Source: Cyanobium sp. FACHB-13342
GTDB taxonomy: Bacteria; Cyanobacteriota; Cyanobacteriia; PCC-6307; Cyanobiaceae
DNA: 64,000 nt
Direction: 5' to 3'
Assembly: GCF_014697415.1 (NCBI RefSeq)
Contig: NZ_JACJRT010000001.1
Location: forward strand, 1-64,000
The position numbers and the translations under genes are program-made. Under the pieces are notes generated by a model. It was given only the letters and a program-made list of their open reading frames with translations, searched no databases and had not been told where the DNA came from. Below are positions 31,013-39,726 of this stretch, piece by piece. Positions within the stretch are counted from its first letter, which is position 1. Every line of letters begins with the position of its first letter.

Positions 31013-31567
31013 ATGACCATTGCTCTTGTGAAACGCCCCTTGCGCCTGACGCTGCACCCCCAGGACGTTCTCCCCGAGGGGATGAGCTGGAGGCTGCATG
31101 AGGGCTACGTGCGCTCTTCCACCTGGGATCCGGAAGGCGAGGCCATCACCCTCGGGCTCTGGGGACCTGGCGATGTCATCAGTTCTGAAGAGCCGATGCT
31201 GCAGCCCCTGGAGCTGCAATGCCTCACCACAGTCCTGGTGGAGCACGTTGAGCTGAGCTCGGATGAGCAGGACTGGCATCTGCGCCGCGAGCGTCAGATG
31301 CTGGCCGAGCTGCATGCCATCCAACGGATCCGCTCCGGCGAACGGCGGATGCTGGCCCTGCTCCATTGGATCGGCCGCACCTTCGGGCAGGTCAACAGTC
31401 ATGGCTGCCGACTGTCGCTCAGCGAACTCAACCTCACCCATCGCAACCTGGCGGATCTCTGCGGTCTGACCCGGGTCACGGTGACCAAGATCTTGAGTCG
31501 CTTTCGTCAGGAGGGACAACTCGTCGTCGTTGGCGAGAACGATCTCCTGCTACCGAAGCTGCCATGA
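31013..31567 (+). CDS. cysR: Crp/Fnr-family sulfur regulator CysR
   Basis: This is a 184-residue protein, shorter than Crp. The N-terminal part is a cyclic-nucleotide-like beta roll (HEGYVRSSTWDPEGEAITLG, LWGPGDVISSEE) and the C-terminal part is a Crp-type HTH (LNLTHRNLADLCGLTRVTVT, KILSRFRQEGQLVVV). It matches the CysR regulator found in the sulfate-permease cluster of Synechococcus. CysR is known there to be needed for some sulfur-starvation responses. The upstream DNA has ATACCGGTACCCCTATCGGG, which resembles motifs before cysT and sbp. The next small frame overlaps its stop by ATGA. Confidence 0.82.
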   Translation: MTIALVKRPLRLTLHPQDVLPEGMSWRLHEGYVRSSTWDPEGEAITLGLWGPGDVISSEEPMLQPLELQCLTTVLVEHVELSSDEQDWHLRRERQMLAELHAIQRIRSGERRMLALLHWIGRTFGQVNSHGCRLSLSELNLTHRNLADLCGLTRVTVTKILSRFRQEGQLVVVGENDLLLPKLP

Positions 31568-31770
31568 CGCTCCAGACCCCTCCCTGGTGCCTGCACTGGA
31601 GCAGCGATGGAGAGCTCATGGATCCAGATCGGCAGGATCTGCTGACGCAGATGCTGCGAGGCCAGGACTCCGCGGGTTCACAGCCGACCCTGATCCCTGC
31701 TCAGATCACAAAGTCCGGCACAAAGGTGCGCGATTCACGGCTGGTGACGTGCAGGGCATCGCCGGCCTGA
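31564..31770 (+). CDS. Possible small protein coupled to cysR
   Basis: A 68-codon frame begins at ATG 31564, overlapping the cysR stop (ATGA). It reads [33 protein letters not shown]. The last 23 codons overlap the cysA 3' end on the other strand. The coupling supports it, but no family is known. Confidence 0.35.
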   Translation: MTLQTPPWCLHWSSDGELMDPDRQDLLTQMLRGQDSAGSQPTLIPAQITKSGTKVRDSRLVTCRASPA

Positions 31771-32708
31771 AGGTCGTGGTAATCCATGCGCTCCCGGGGA
31801 AGTTGGGCCACCACCTCTTCCCCGCCTTCGAGGATGAGTTCAGCTTGGATGTCGCGGCCTAGGTGCGTGAGACGCCGTAACACCGCTGGCACGCTGCCCT
31901 CCTGGGGCTCGCGGTGCAACTCCAGGTCATGGGGCCTGATGAACACCTCCCCCCGCTGGTTCCGATGGGGAGCCAGGTGGATATGGGACGGCAACACGTT
32001 CACCGCCCCGACGAAACGCATGACAAAGGGGCTGGCCGGTTGGTCGTAGATCTCGGCGGGGGTACCGATCTGCTCAACGCGCCCCTGGTTCATCACCACG
32101 ATCTTGTCGGCCACTTCCATGGCCTCCTCCTGGTCGTGGGTGACGATCACGGTGGTGACGTGCATCTCGTCGTGGAGATTGCGCAGCCAGGCCCGCAATT
32201 CCTTGCGCACTTTGGCGTCGAGAGCGCTGAAGGGCTCATCGAGCAGCAGCACCCGGGGCTGAACGGCCAGGGCCCTTGCCAGGGCCACGCGCTGACGCTG
32301 GCCACCGGAGAGCTGGGAGGGGTAGCGGTTGCCAAACCCCTGGAGCTGCACCAACTCCAGCAGTTCATCCACCCGCCGCCGGATCGCCTCGTGCTTCCAG
32401 CCCCGCAGCTCCAGGCCGAAGCCCACGTTCTGACGCACGCTGCGGTGCTTGAACAGGGCGAAGTGCTGAAAGACAAAGCCCACCTGACGCTCCTGCACCG
32501 ATCGGGTGGTGGCCTCCTCGCCGGTAATCCAGACCCGGCCGGCATCGGCCTCCTCCAGGCCGGCGATCAGCCGCAGCAAGGTGCTCTTGCCGGAGCCCGA
32601 GGGCCCAAGCAGCGCCACCAACGAGCCGGACTCGACATCGAGGCTGACGTTGTCGACCGCCCGAAAGGAGCCGAACTCCTTGCAGACGCCGGAGACCCGG
32701 ATGCCCAT
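31701..32708 (-). CDS. cysA: Sulfate/thiosulfate ABC transporter ATP-binding protein
   Basis: This 335-residue ATPase starts at ATG 32708 ([20 protein letters not shown]); a start three codons earlier is possible. It has Walker [10 protein letters not shown], the Q-loop FQHFALFKH, the ABC signature [15 protein letters not shown], Walker [12 protein letters not shown] and a switch His in [10 protein letters not shown]. The C-terminal regulatory domain (INVLP-like [12 protein letters not shown], then [11 protein letters not shown]) is typical for CysA. It drives sulfate import through CysT and CysW at the inner membrane. It is divergent from cysT. Confidence 0.96.
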   Translation of the reverse strand: MGIRVSGVCKEFGSFRAVDNVSLDVESGSLVALLGPSGSGKSTLLRLIAGLEEADAGRVWITGEEATTRSVQERQVGFVFQHFALFKHRSVRQNVGFGLELRGWKHEAIRRRVDELLELVQLQGFGNRYPSQLSGGQRQRVALARALAVQPRVLLLDEPFSALDAKVRKELRAWLRNLHDEMHVTTVIVTHDQEEAMEVADKIVVMNQGRVEQIGTPAEIYDQPASPFVMRFVGAVNVLPSHIHLAPHRNQRGEVFIRPHDLELHREPQEGSVPAVLRRLTHLGRDIQAELILEGGEEVVAQLPRERMDYHDLQAGDALHVTSRESRTFVPDFVI

Positions 32709-32826
32709 GACCACCACACCAGCAGCAACGACAACACCCTAACCCATACTCCTTTTCCCTACCGGCATACCGTTGAATAAACCGCGACTGGGTGATACGG
32801 TCCGATCAGTTCGCGGCACGGCAGCC
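32709..32826. promoter_or_regulatory. Divergent cysA-cysT promoter region
   Basis: The 118-base gap holds CCTACCGGCATACCGTTG at about 32758-32775 and GATACGGTCCGATC at about 32803-32816. The TACCG/CGGTA elements resemble those before sbpA, the second binding protein, Rrf2 and cysR. They are candidate sites for CysR or the Rrf2 regulator. Confidence 0.5.
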
Positions 32827-33672
32827 ATGGCGCAAGCAGTCCCGCCCCGCCAACGGGGGCTCTCCTGGTCGTGGCGCATCACCTGGCTCTACCTCACCCT
32901 GGTGCTGTTCGTACCTCTGGGAGCCCTGGCCCTCAAGGCCTCTGCCGTGGGACCGGTCCAGTTCTGGGAGTTGGCCACCACCCCGGAGGCCCTGGCCACC
33001 TACCGCATCAGCTTCGGGCTCTCGATGCTGGCGGCCCTGGTGAATGGTCTGTTCGGGGTGGTCGTCGCGTGGGCACTGGTGCGCTGCCAGTTCCCTGGGC
33101 GCCGACTGCTGGACTCCCTGATCGACCTGCCCTTCGCCCTGCCCACCGCTGTGGCCGGGTTGGCGCTGGCTGCGATCTACAGCACCAATGGTTGGCTCGG
33201 GGCGCCGCTTCAGGCGCTGTTCGGACTGAAGGTGTCGTTCACCTGGCTGGGGGTAGCCATCGCCATGGTGTTCATCTCCCTGCCCTTTGTGGTGCGCAGC
33301 GTCGAGCCGGTGTTAGAGGCCCTGGAGCGCGACCAGGAGGAAGCCGCCTGGTGCCTAGGGGCGAGCCCGGTTCAGACCCTGACCAAGGTGGTGTTGCCCC
33401 AACTGATGCCCGCGATCCTTTCAGGCATGGCCCAGGGCTACAGCCGCGCTGTGGGCGAATACGGCTCCGTGGTGATGATCTCCTCCAACGTGCCCTTCAA
33501 AGACCTGATCACCCCAACCCTGATCATCCAGAAGCTGGAGGAATACGACTTCGCCTCCGCCACGGTGATCGGCATGGTGATGCTGCTGTTCTCCCTGCTG
33601 AGCCTGTTGGTGATCAACGGCCTGCAGGTGTGGGGTCGCCACTGGGAAGCCAATCCAGCCCAAAGCATCTAA
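32827..33672 (+). CDS. cysT: Sulfate ABC transporter permease CysT
   Basis: This is a 281-residue inner-membrane permease from ATG 32827 (MAQAVPPRQRGLSWSWRITW); an upstream TTG at 32773 is less likely. About six transmembrane helices are seen. The EAA loop that docks to CysA is EEAAWCLGASPVQTLTKVVL, with LPQLMPAILSG after it. LIDLPFALPTAVAGLALAAI is the typical CysT block. It forms the channel with CysW. A 43-base gap separates it from cysW, so they form one operon. Confidence 0.95.
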   Translation: MAQAVPPRQRGLSWSWRITWLYLTLVLFVPLGALALKASAVGPVQFWELATTPEALATYRISFGLSMLAALVNGLFGVVVAWALVRCQFPGRRLLDSLIDLPFALPTAVAGLALAAIYSTNGWLGAPLQALFGLKVSFTWLGVAIAMVFISLPFVVRSVEPVLEALERDQEEAAWCLGASPVQTLTKVVLPQLMPAILSGMAQGYSRAVGEYGSVVMISSNVPFKDLITPTLIIQKLEEYDFASATVIGMVMLLFSLLSLLVINGLQVWGRHWEANPAQSI

Positions 33673-33715
33673 GCGAAACGCGCTCGTGGTTCCACGTCCC
33701 CTTCCCTGACCTGCC

Positions 33716-34576
33716 ATGCCTCCACGCCTTCAATCGCTGCGTCAACGCTTTCCTCAGCCCTCGGCTGCGCTGATCATCCCGGTGATTGCGTGCCTGTATG
33801 TGGGGGTGATCATCCTGCTGCCGGCCCTGGAGGTGGTGGCCGGCGCCTTCGCCAAGGGGGTCGGCCCCCTGATGGAGAACCTGGGCTCGGAAGAGCTGCG
33901 TTCGGCGGTGTTGCTCACCCTGCGCTGCACGCTGATCGCCGTTCCCGCCAACACAATCTTTGGACTGGCAGCGGCAACCGCCATCGCCCGGCGTCAGTTC
34001 CCGGGCAAGGCCCTGTTGCTCAGCGTGATCGATCTGCCCTTTTCGATCTCACCGGTGGTGGTGGGGCTGATGCTGGTGCTGCTGTACAGCCCCACCAACG
34101 GATTGCTGGGCGGCATCGTGAGCAGCCTGGGCTGGAAGATCATCTTCTCCTGGCCGGGCATGGCCCTCGCCACGATCATCGTCACCTTCCCCTTCATGGC
34201 CCGGGAAGTGATTCCCCTACTGGAGGAGGAGGGCTGGGATCAGGAGGAGGCCGCCCGCACGCTCGGTGCCAGCAATTGGCAGGTGTTCTGGAAGGTCACC
34301 CTGCCCTCGGTGCGCTGGGCCGTGGTGTACGGCCTGATCCTCACCACCGCACGGGCTCTGGGTGAATTCGGCGCCGTGGCCGTGGTGAGCGGCAACATCG
34401 CCGGCCAAACCCAAACGCTGCCCCTGTTTGTGGAGGATGCCTACAAGCAGTACGACACCGAACTGGCCTACGGCGCGGCATTGGTGCTCGGTGGCGTGGG
34501 CCTGGTGTCGCTGCTGCTGAAACTGGTGGTGGAGCAGCTGTTGGGTGGAGTGAAGGAGAACAGGCCAATCAACTGA
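33716..34576 (+). CDS. cysW: Sulfate ABC transporter permease CysW
   Basis: This is a 286-residue permease, the partner of CysT. It has about six transmembrane helices. The DLPFSISPVVVGLMLVLLYS block and the EAA loop EEAARTLGASNWQVFWKVTL mark it as CysW. The conserved ARALGEFGAVAVVSGNIAGQ segment follows. It completes the CysTWA sulfate importer. A convergent membrane-protein gene ends 33 bases downstream. Confidence 0.95.
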   Translation: MPPRLQSLRQRFPQPSAALIIPVIACLYVGVIILLPALEVVAGAFAKGVGPLMENLGSEELRSAVLLTLRCTLIAVPANTIFGLAAATAIARRQFPGKALLLSVIDLPFSISPVVVGLMLVLLYSPTNGLLGGIVSSLGWKIIFSWPGMALATIIVTFPFMAREVIPLLEEEGWDQEEAARTLGASNWQVFWKVTLPSVRWAVVYGLILTTARALGEFGAVAVVSGNIAGQTQTLPLFVEDAYKQYDTELAYGAALVLGGVGLVSLLLKLVVEQLLGGVKENRPIN

Positions 34577-34609
34577 GACGAGCAGCAGGGGGGGGACGGC
34601 TGCCAACCC

Positions 34610-35605
34610 CTAGGGCGATGGGCTGCGGAGCCAAGGCCCCCGCCTCCACCAGCGGGCCCGCACATGGGGAAAGCCGAACGCCAGCACTGCTGCCGAGGCG
34701 GTGATGCCGAGGACGTAATGGCCGTCGACATTGGGGATCAGCAATGGCAGCAGGCCCGCCGCGAGCAGGGGCGGCAGCGCCAGTCGCAGCCGCTGCATCA
34801 GCAGCAGGTTGAGCCCCAGGCTCACCGCCATCGCCACGGCGATGTGGGGCTTCAGCAGCTCGGTGACGAGCAGCCCCACCCCAGCGGCGATGCCGCAGGC
34901 CAGCGGCAGTTGCCAGGCCCGCCCCAGCCAGGGGCAGTGATCTGGCTCGGCGAAGCGCTCATGGGAGATCACGATCAGCGGCGGGAGCAGCAGCATCCGC
35001 CACCCCGTGAGCTGCACCAGCCCCACCATCAGGAGCAGGTAGATCCACCAGGGCCTCTGCCAGCCCGGGGGGGCGGCACCCTCCGCGGCAACCTGGGCCC
35101 CTGCTTCAGCCGACGCTCCCTGCCAGCGACGCACAACGGCCAGCAGGGCAGTCAGACCAATCAGCCCGAGGGCAATCTGCCCGGGGTAGGCCCAGCTGTG
35201 GATGCCCAGGATCACCGGCAGGGCAGCAGCCGAAAGCGCCGGCACCAGGCTGCTGCGCAGCAGGCTGAGCAACAGCCGGGTCGCCAGCACCGCCAACAGC
35301 AGCGCCAGGCTTTCGATGGGCACGTGGTTGTGGATCCACAGCCCGCACACCGCCGCCGCTGTGGGCACCCCGATCAGCTGCCAGGGCGATGCGGCCCAGC
35401 GGCTGTTGGGCCGGCTCAGCACAATCACGGCCAGGGGGCCCAGCTCCGGAAAGAGCAAAAAGCCCCAGCCCGGCAGGGTTGACAGGCCTCCAAGCAGGCT
35501 GCAATAGCCGACGGCCAGCATCCGGCCGCGCCAGACCTGGGCCGATTCAGCCGCCGTGGCCTGGGGAGAAGTGCTGGATGGGGGCAGCGGCGTGGAAGCA
35601 GCCAC
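34610..35605 (-). CDS. Multi-pass membrane protein with two HPP-like repeats
   Basis: This is a protein of about 331 residues with some 9-10 hydrophobic helices. Start is uncertain: GTG 35605 is used, and an earlier start at 35653 is open. Two halves resemble each other: GPLAVIVLSRPNSRWAASPW, QLIGVPTAAAVCGLWI, and later LPPLIVISHERFAEPDHCPW, QLPLACGIAAGVGLLV. This recalls HPP-family membrane proteins (a proline-rich loop then a Gly/Ala helix). HPP proteins are linked to nitrite transport in chloroplasts, but here the role is unknown. It is convergent with cysW. Confidence 0.6.
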   Translation of the reverse strand: MAASTPLPPSSTSPQATAAESAQVWRGRMLAVGYCSLLGGLSTLPGWGFLLFPELGPLAVIVLSRPNSRWAASPWQLIGVPTAAAVCGLWIHNHVPIESLALLLAVLATRLLLSLLRSSLVPALSAAALPVILGIHSWAYPGQIALGLIGLTALLAVVRRWQGASAEAGAQVAAEGAAPPGWQRPWWIYLLLMVGLVQLTGWRMLLLPPLIVISHERFAEPDHCPWLGRAWQLPLACGIAAGVGLLVTELLKPHIAVAMAVSLGLNLLLMQRLRLALPPLLAAGLLPLLIPNVDGHYVLGITASAAVLAFGFPHVRARWWRRGPWLRSPSP

Positions 35606-35662
35606 CGCCAATTCTGGATCCCGGCGACGGGCATGGCCAGCCCGGGCGCCCAACCCCTGGCC

Positions 35663-35929
35663 TCAGGCAGCTGCCGAGCGGCGCTGTTGCGTCGCGACGA
35701 ACGCAGCCCCACCAGCCGCCACCACCAGACCACCGCTGACGGCCAGGAACACCAGGGTCTGCAGCAGCAGGAGACCAATCCCAATGGCCGATCCGGTCGC
35801 GATCTGCACCCTGGACTTGATCAGCAGGGTGAGCAGCAACAGCACCGTGGCTTTCAGGGCAAGCACCTTGGCCGCGCCGAACGGGCAGAAGGGATTCAGA
35901 AGCACGGGCTGACCTTGGAGGCTCTCCAT
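35663..35929 (-). CDS. Small membrane protein, 88 aa
   Basis: It starts at ATG 35929 (MESLQGQPVLLNPFCPFGAA). Two strong transmembrane helices (KVLALKATVLLLLTLLI and IGIGLLLLQTLVFLAVSGGL) are followed by a basic tail (ATQQRRSAAA). Function is unknown. It lies 57 bases upstream of the HPP-like gene on the same strand and may be in its operon. Confidence 0.5.
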   Translation of the reverse strand: MESLQGQPVLLNPFCPFGAAKVLALKATVLLLLTLLIKSRVQIATGSAIGIGLLLLQTLVFLAVSGGLVVAAGGAAFVATQQRRSAAA

Positions 35930-35946
35930 GCTGGCAGGCTGGGGCG

Positions 35947-36042
35947 ATGCCGTGGACGCCCTACGCCGATTTGATCTTCACCGCGGTGAGCACCACCAGC
36001 CTGTTGCTGGTGGTGTGGCTGGTGCTGCGGCCCAGGCCCTGA
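35947..36042 (+). CDS. Possible 31-aa single-helix membrane peptide
   Basis: The frame reads MPWTPYADLIFTAVSTTSLL, LVVWLVLRPRP. One transmembrane helix ends in a positive tail, the shape of small thylakoid or membrane subunits such as Pet or Psb small proteins. I cannot match it to a named one. It is divergent from the 88-residue protein. Confidence 0.3.
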   Translation: MPWTPYADLIFTAVSTTSLLLVVWLVLRPRP

Positions 36043-36056
36043 GCGCAGGGAGCCCA

Positions 36057-37025
36057 TCACGACGGCAGCAGCCGGCGCGCGCCCAGCACGGTGAACACCG
36101 ACACCGCCGCCGTGGCGCCAAGGTCTCCGCCGATGCCGGCCAGGCGGGGCTCAAAGCTCAGGCTGAACAGGGCAAACAGCAGGCCCATGGCGATCAGCAT
36201 GGCCTGGGGGTGCCGGCCCAAGCGCTCGTGCGCCGTCATCCCCACAAAGCTGCTGCCCAGCCACACCACGGCGAGCGGTTGGGGCGTGATGCCGAGCGGG
36301 GCGGCCAGCAGCGGCAGCAGCAGCCCCACCAGAAGTGATGGCAAGGCGGAGCCCTGAATGGGCCCCAGGGCGCAGCGCTCACTGAGCCAGTGCGTCAGCA
36401 ACGGGGAGGCCACCGCCGCGATCACCACCCCCAGCCGTTCCGCTGCCGAGTAGGCATGCAGCGGTGCGCCTGCCCCCAGGGCTCCGAAGGTCCAGGCCAG
36501 GCCACAGATGCCGAAGACGCTCAGGAAGGCGGTGGTGCCGAGTTTGCCGCCGATGCCGCCCCAGCTGTTGCTCAGCAGGGTGAGCACGGCGCCGGCCAGG
36601 GCACCGGCCAGCACCAACCAGCCGGGATGGTGCAAGACAAGCTTCGACGTCATCCCCGCAAAGGCTCCGCAATAGAGCGGTGCTGCAAGGGACATCGCGC
36701 CGCTCCGTCGCTCCAGCAGGGCCCCCAGGCAACCCACCAGGGCCGTGGCCGAAACCATGGTCATGAGCTCTGCCCGGCTGAGGGCCTGCACGGCAGTGGC
36801 GCCCAACGCCCCCAGCACGATTGGCAGGACTGCGGGCCAACGGTGCGGGCCGTGGTCGGCATGCTGCCGAAAACCAACCACCGTCAGAACCCCGAGCAGG
36901 ATGAAGGCCACCACCTCTGGTCCTGATGCCCCTATCACAAAGGCATCGAGGTAGAAGATGGCGAGCACAGCCGCCATCAGGAGTGCCAGGGGACGGGGCA
37001 TCGGACTGGGTTGAAGACCATTCAT
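36057..37025 (-). CDS. Polytopic membrane protein with internal duplication
   Basis: This is a 322-residue protein with about ten hydrophobic helices; a start at M9 (37001) is also possible. A motif occurs twice: WGGIGGKLGTTAFLSVFGIC near residue 155 and LAGIGGDLGATAAVSVFTVL near the C-terminus, each after a membrane hairpin. This suggests two fused repeats, as in small transporters. Neighbouring HPP-like and 88-residue membrane proteins are also unassigned. No known family. Confidence 0.55.
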   Translation of the reverse strand: MNGLQPSPMPRPLALLMAAVLAIFYLDAFVIGASGPEVVAFILLGVLTVVGFRQHADHGPHRWPAVLPIVLGALGATAVQALSRAELMTMVSATALVGCLGALLERRSGAMSLAAPLYCGAFAGMTSKLVLHHPGWLVLAGALAGAVLTLLSNSWGGIGGKLGTTAFLSVFGICGLAWTFGALGAGAPLHAYSAAERLGVVIAAVASPLLTHWLSERCALGPIQGSALPSLLVGLLLPLLAAPLGITPQPLAVVWLGSSFVGMTAHERLGRHPQAMLIAMGLLFALFSLSFEPRLAGIGGDLGATAAVSVFTVLGARRLLPS

Positions 37026-37039
37026 CCTGGACAGGCTGG

Positions 37040-37282
37040 TCAGGGTAAAGCCGACGATTGGGCGGATCGATCCCAGATCCTCAGCATTACATGGTTGGCA
37101 TCGCCGGAAACAAAGACGGACTGACGACCGGTATCGCGATCATAGAGATGACGTCTCACTGCACCACTATTGGCGCCGTAGATGTGAATGCTGATCGAGG
37201 TGCGACCACGCCAAGCATTAGGAACAGCGGTGAATACCACCCGCTGAGAGCGTTCCCCCCTCAGCCATGATGCGCGCCCCAT
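37040..37282 (-). CDS. Hypothetical protein, 80 aa (possible fragment)
   Basis: The reverse frame to 37040 reads SQRVVFTAVPNAWRGRTSIS, IHIYGANSGAVRRHLYDRDT and ends with NHVMLRIWDRSAQSSALP. The residue make-up looks like a beta-rich coding sequence. The start is unclear (ATG 37282 used). It could be the C-terminal part of a larger, partly lost gene. The rest of the 37.03-37.47 kb gap shows nothing clear. Confidence 0.35.
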   Translation of the reverse strand: MGRASWLRGERSQRVVFTAVPNAWRGRTSISIHIYGANSGAVRRHLYDRDTGRQSVFVSGDANHVMLRIWDRSAQSSALP

Positions 37283-37475
37283 CGTCATCCTCCTGGTCAA
37301 TCAACGGCATCCATGCCTGAAGGAAGTGGCGCAATCTGGGCGCGTTCCGCATCGCCCGTTCTCCTCCTTCCTGCGGATGTGACGGGACGCTCAAGATATG
37401 CAGGCTGGGGATGGGCCGCCAAGGCACTGGCCTTGGGGATGGGATGAGGCAGAGAGGTTCTGCTGCCCTGATGCC

Positions 37476-39620
37476 CTATGCCGCAGCTTTTTTGTAGTTC
37501 CGCAGCAACGACGAATTCACGATCACCGAGAGCGAACTGAGCGCCATCGCCGCACCGGCAATCATCGGGTTGAGCCAGCCGAGGGCGGCGATTGGCACGC
37601 CCAGGCTGTTGTAGATGAACGCCCAGAACAGGTTCTGGCGAATCTTGCGCATCGTGGCTCGGGAGAGGCCAATGGCCGTCACCACATCGCGCAGGTCGTT
37701 GCCCAGCAGCAGCAGGTCGCCAGCCTCCTTGGCCACGTCGGAGCCGGTGCCGATGGCGATGCCGATGTCGGCGGTGGCCAGGGCCGGGGCATCGTTCACG
37801 CCATCGCCCACCATCGCCACCACCTGGCCGGCCTGCTGCAAGGCCCGGATGGTGCTGGCCTTGTCGGCAGGGCGCACCTCGGCGATCACCTCGGTGATGC
37901 CCACCTGGGCGGCGATGGCCTGGGCCGTGGTGCGGTTGTCGCCGCTGAGCATCACCACCCGGATCCGGCGACGCTGCAGCAGCTCAACGGCCCGCCGGGC
38001 TTCGGGCCGCACCGTGTCGGCTACCGCCAGCAGGCCGAGCACCTCGCCGCCCTGGCCGATCAGTGTCACCGTGTTGCCGGCGGCTTCCAGCTGCTGCAGG
38101 GGGCGCTGCACGGCATCGCTGAGCTGCGGCACAAACCGGCCCGCCAGGCTGCGATTGCCCAGCCACAGGCTCTGGCCAGCCACAACGGCCTGCACCCCCT
38201 CGCCCACCTGGGCCTCGAACTGGGTGGCGGGCAGCAACTCCAGCCCCTGCTCCGCCGCGGCGTTCAGCACAGCTGCCGCCAGGGGATGCTCGGAGCCGTG
38301 CTCCAACGAAGCGGCCCGCTGCAACAGCTGCTCCGGGGTGGCGGAGCCCAGGGGCACAACCTGGGTGACGGTCGGCCTGCCGCGGGTGAGGGTGCCGGTC
38401 TTGTCGAACACCACGGTGGTGAGCCGCTCCACGCGTTCGAGCACCTCGCCGCTGCGGATCAGGATGCCCAGCTCGGCGCCCTTGCCGACGCCCACCATCA
38501 GCGCCGCCGGGGTGGCAATGCCCAGGGCACAGGGACAGGAAATCACCAGCACGGCGATGAAGGCCAGCAGCCCCTGGCTGAAGCTGCCGGCCAAGGTCCA
38601 CAGCGCCAAGGCCGCAACGGCCACACCCACCACCGCTGGCACGAACCAAGCCGTCACCTGATCGGCCAGCCGCTGCACCGGGGCCGAGCTGGCTTGAGCT
38701 TGCTCCACGATGCGGATGATCTGGGCCAGGGCGGTGTCGGCACCCACCCGGGTGGCCGTGAAGCGCAGCACACCGGCTCCGTTGAGCGTGCCGCCGATCA
38801 GCTCGGAGCCCACCTGTTTGGCCACCGGTAGGGATTCACCGGTGATCAGCGCCTCATCCACCGCCGATTGCCCCTCCAGCACAACCCCATCGGCCGGCAC
38901 CGTTTCGCCGGGTCGCACCAGCAGCAACTCGCCTTGCAGCACCGTCTCGGCCGGCACGACCATCTCCTGGCCTTCACGGATCACCGTGGCCTGGGCAGGT
39001 TGGAGATCCAGCAGCCGGCGCACGGCTGCGGAGGAGCGCTGCTTGATGATCTCTTCCATGTATTTGCCCATCAACACGAAGGCGATCACCACCGCCGACA
39101 CCTCGAAGTAGACGCCCCGCTCATCGATGCCAACCGGCAGGAGTTGGGGTGCAAACACGACAACCACGCTGTAGAGGTAGGCCACCGAGGTGCCCAGCGC
39201 GATCAACACATCCATGTTCAGGGCCCGGCGCCTCAGGGCTGCCCAAGCACCGGTGTAAAAGCCCCAGCCGCCGATCAGCTGCACAGGGGTGGCGAGCAGA
39301 AACAGCCACACCCCCCAGGTGAGCCAGGGCAACTGGGGCACGGGCGCCCAGCTCAGCAGGCTGACCCCAGCGGCCAGGGCGATGAAGGCCGCAGCCCGCA
39401 GGATCGCCAGAGCCAGAACTCCCGTGAGGGCAATCCCGACGCGGCGGCGCATCCGGCGCATCTCGTGTTCGGGCGCCAGGAAGGTCTGGCGGCAGCCCTG
39501 GCTGCAGAAGTAGTAGGTGCGGCTGCCCCGCTGGGCCGAGAGCGCGGTGGCCGTGGGCACCACCATGCCGCAGATCGGATCCTTGGCCATGGGGCCTGAT
39601 GGCGCCGCTGCAGCGTGCAT
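37476..39620 (-). CDS. P1B-type (copper-like) heavy-metal ATPase with N-terminal YHS domain
   Basis: This is a 714-residue protein from ATG 39620; GTG 39644 is possible. There is no HMA domain. Instead residues 12-55 are a YHS metal-binding domain: DPICGMVVPTATALS, then YYFCSQGCRQTF. Eight membrane helices follow. Key motifs are TGES (actuator), CPC in VISCPCALGIATPAAL (Cu/Ag type), DKTGTLT with the phosphorylated Asp, HP in SEHPLAAAV, and GDGVNDAPALATADIGIAIG. It should move copper(I) or silver out of the cytoplasm, or into the thylakoid. The frameshifted AraC gene is next to it on the same strand. Confidence 0.93.
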   Translation of the reverse strand: MHAAAAPSGPMAKDPICGMVVPTATALSAQRGSRTYYFCSQGCRQTFLAPEHEMRRMRRRVGIALTGVLALAILRAAAFIALAAGVSLLSWAPVPQLPWLTWGVWLFLLATPVQLIGGWGFYTGAWAALRRRALNMDVLIALGTSVAYLYSVVVVFAPQLLPVGIDERGVYFEVSAVVIAFVLMGKYMEEIIKQRSSAAVRRLLDLQPAQATVIREGQEMVVPAETVLQGELLLVRPGETVPADGVVLEGQSAVDEALITGESLPVAKQVGSELIGGTLNGAGVLRFTATRVGADTALAQIIRIVEQAQASSAPVQRLADQVTAWFVPAVVGVAVAALALWTLAGSFSQGLLAFIAVLVISCPCALGIATPAALMVGVGKGAELGILIRSGEVLERVERLTTVVFDKTGTLTRGRPTVTQVVPLGSATPEQLLQRAASLEHGSEHPLAAAVLNAAAEQGLELLPATQFEAQVGEGVQAVVAGQSLWLGNRSLAGRFVPQLSDAVQRPLQQLEAAGNTVTLIGQGGEVLGLLAVADTVRPEARRAVELLQRRRIRVVMLSGDNRTTAQAIAAQVGITEVIAEVRPADKASTIRALQQAGQVVAMVGDGVNDAPALATADIGIAIGTGSDVAKEAGDLLLLGNDLRDVVTAIGLSRATMRKIRQNLFWAFIYNSLGVPIAALGWLNPMIAGAAMALSSLSVIVNSSLLRNYKKAAA

Positions 39621-39726
39621 GGCAATGGGGTCGCTGATCGTCACTCTGCTGAGCCCAACACGAGATGGCTGTAGGTAGAAGCCCCACTCCTGCCCGGCAG
39701 GGCCCCGCAAGAGGCTGACGCCCGTA

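Noticed and set aside
37398-38831. Long open frame of 477 codons on the + strand
   Set aside because: It is antisense to the P1B ATPase, whose motifs are complete; the product is His/Gly/Gln-rich and non-protein-like.
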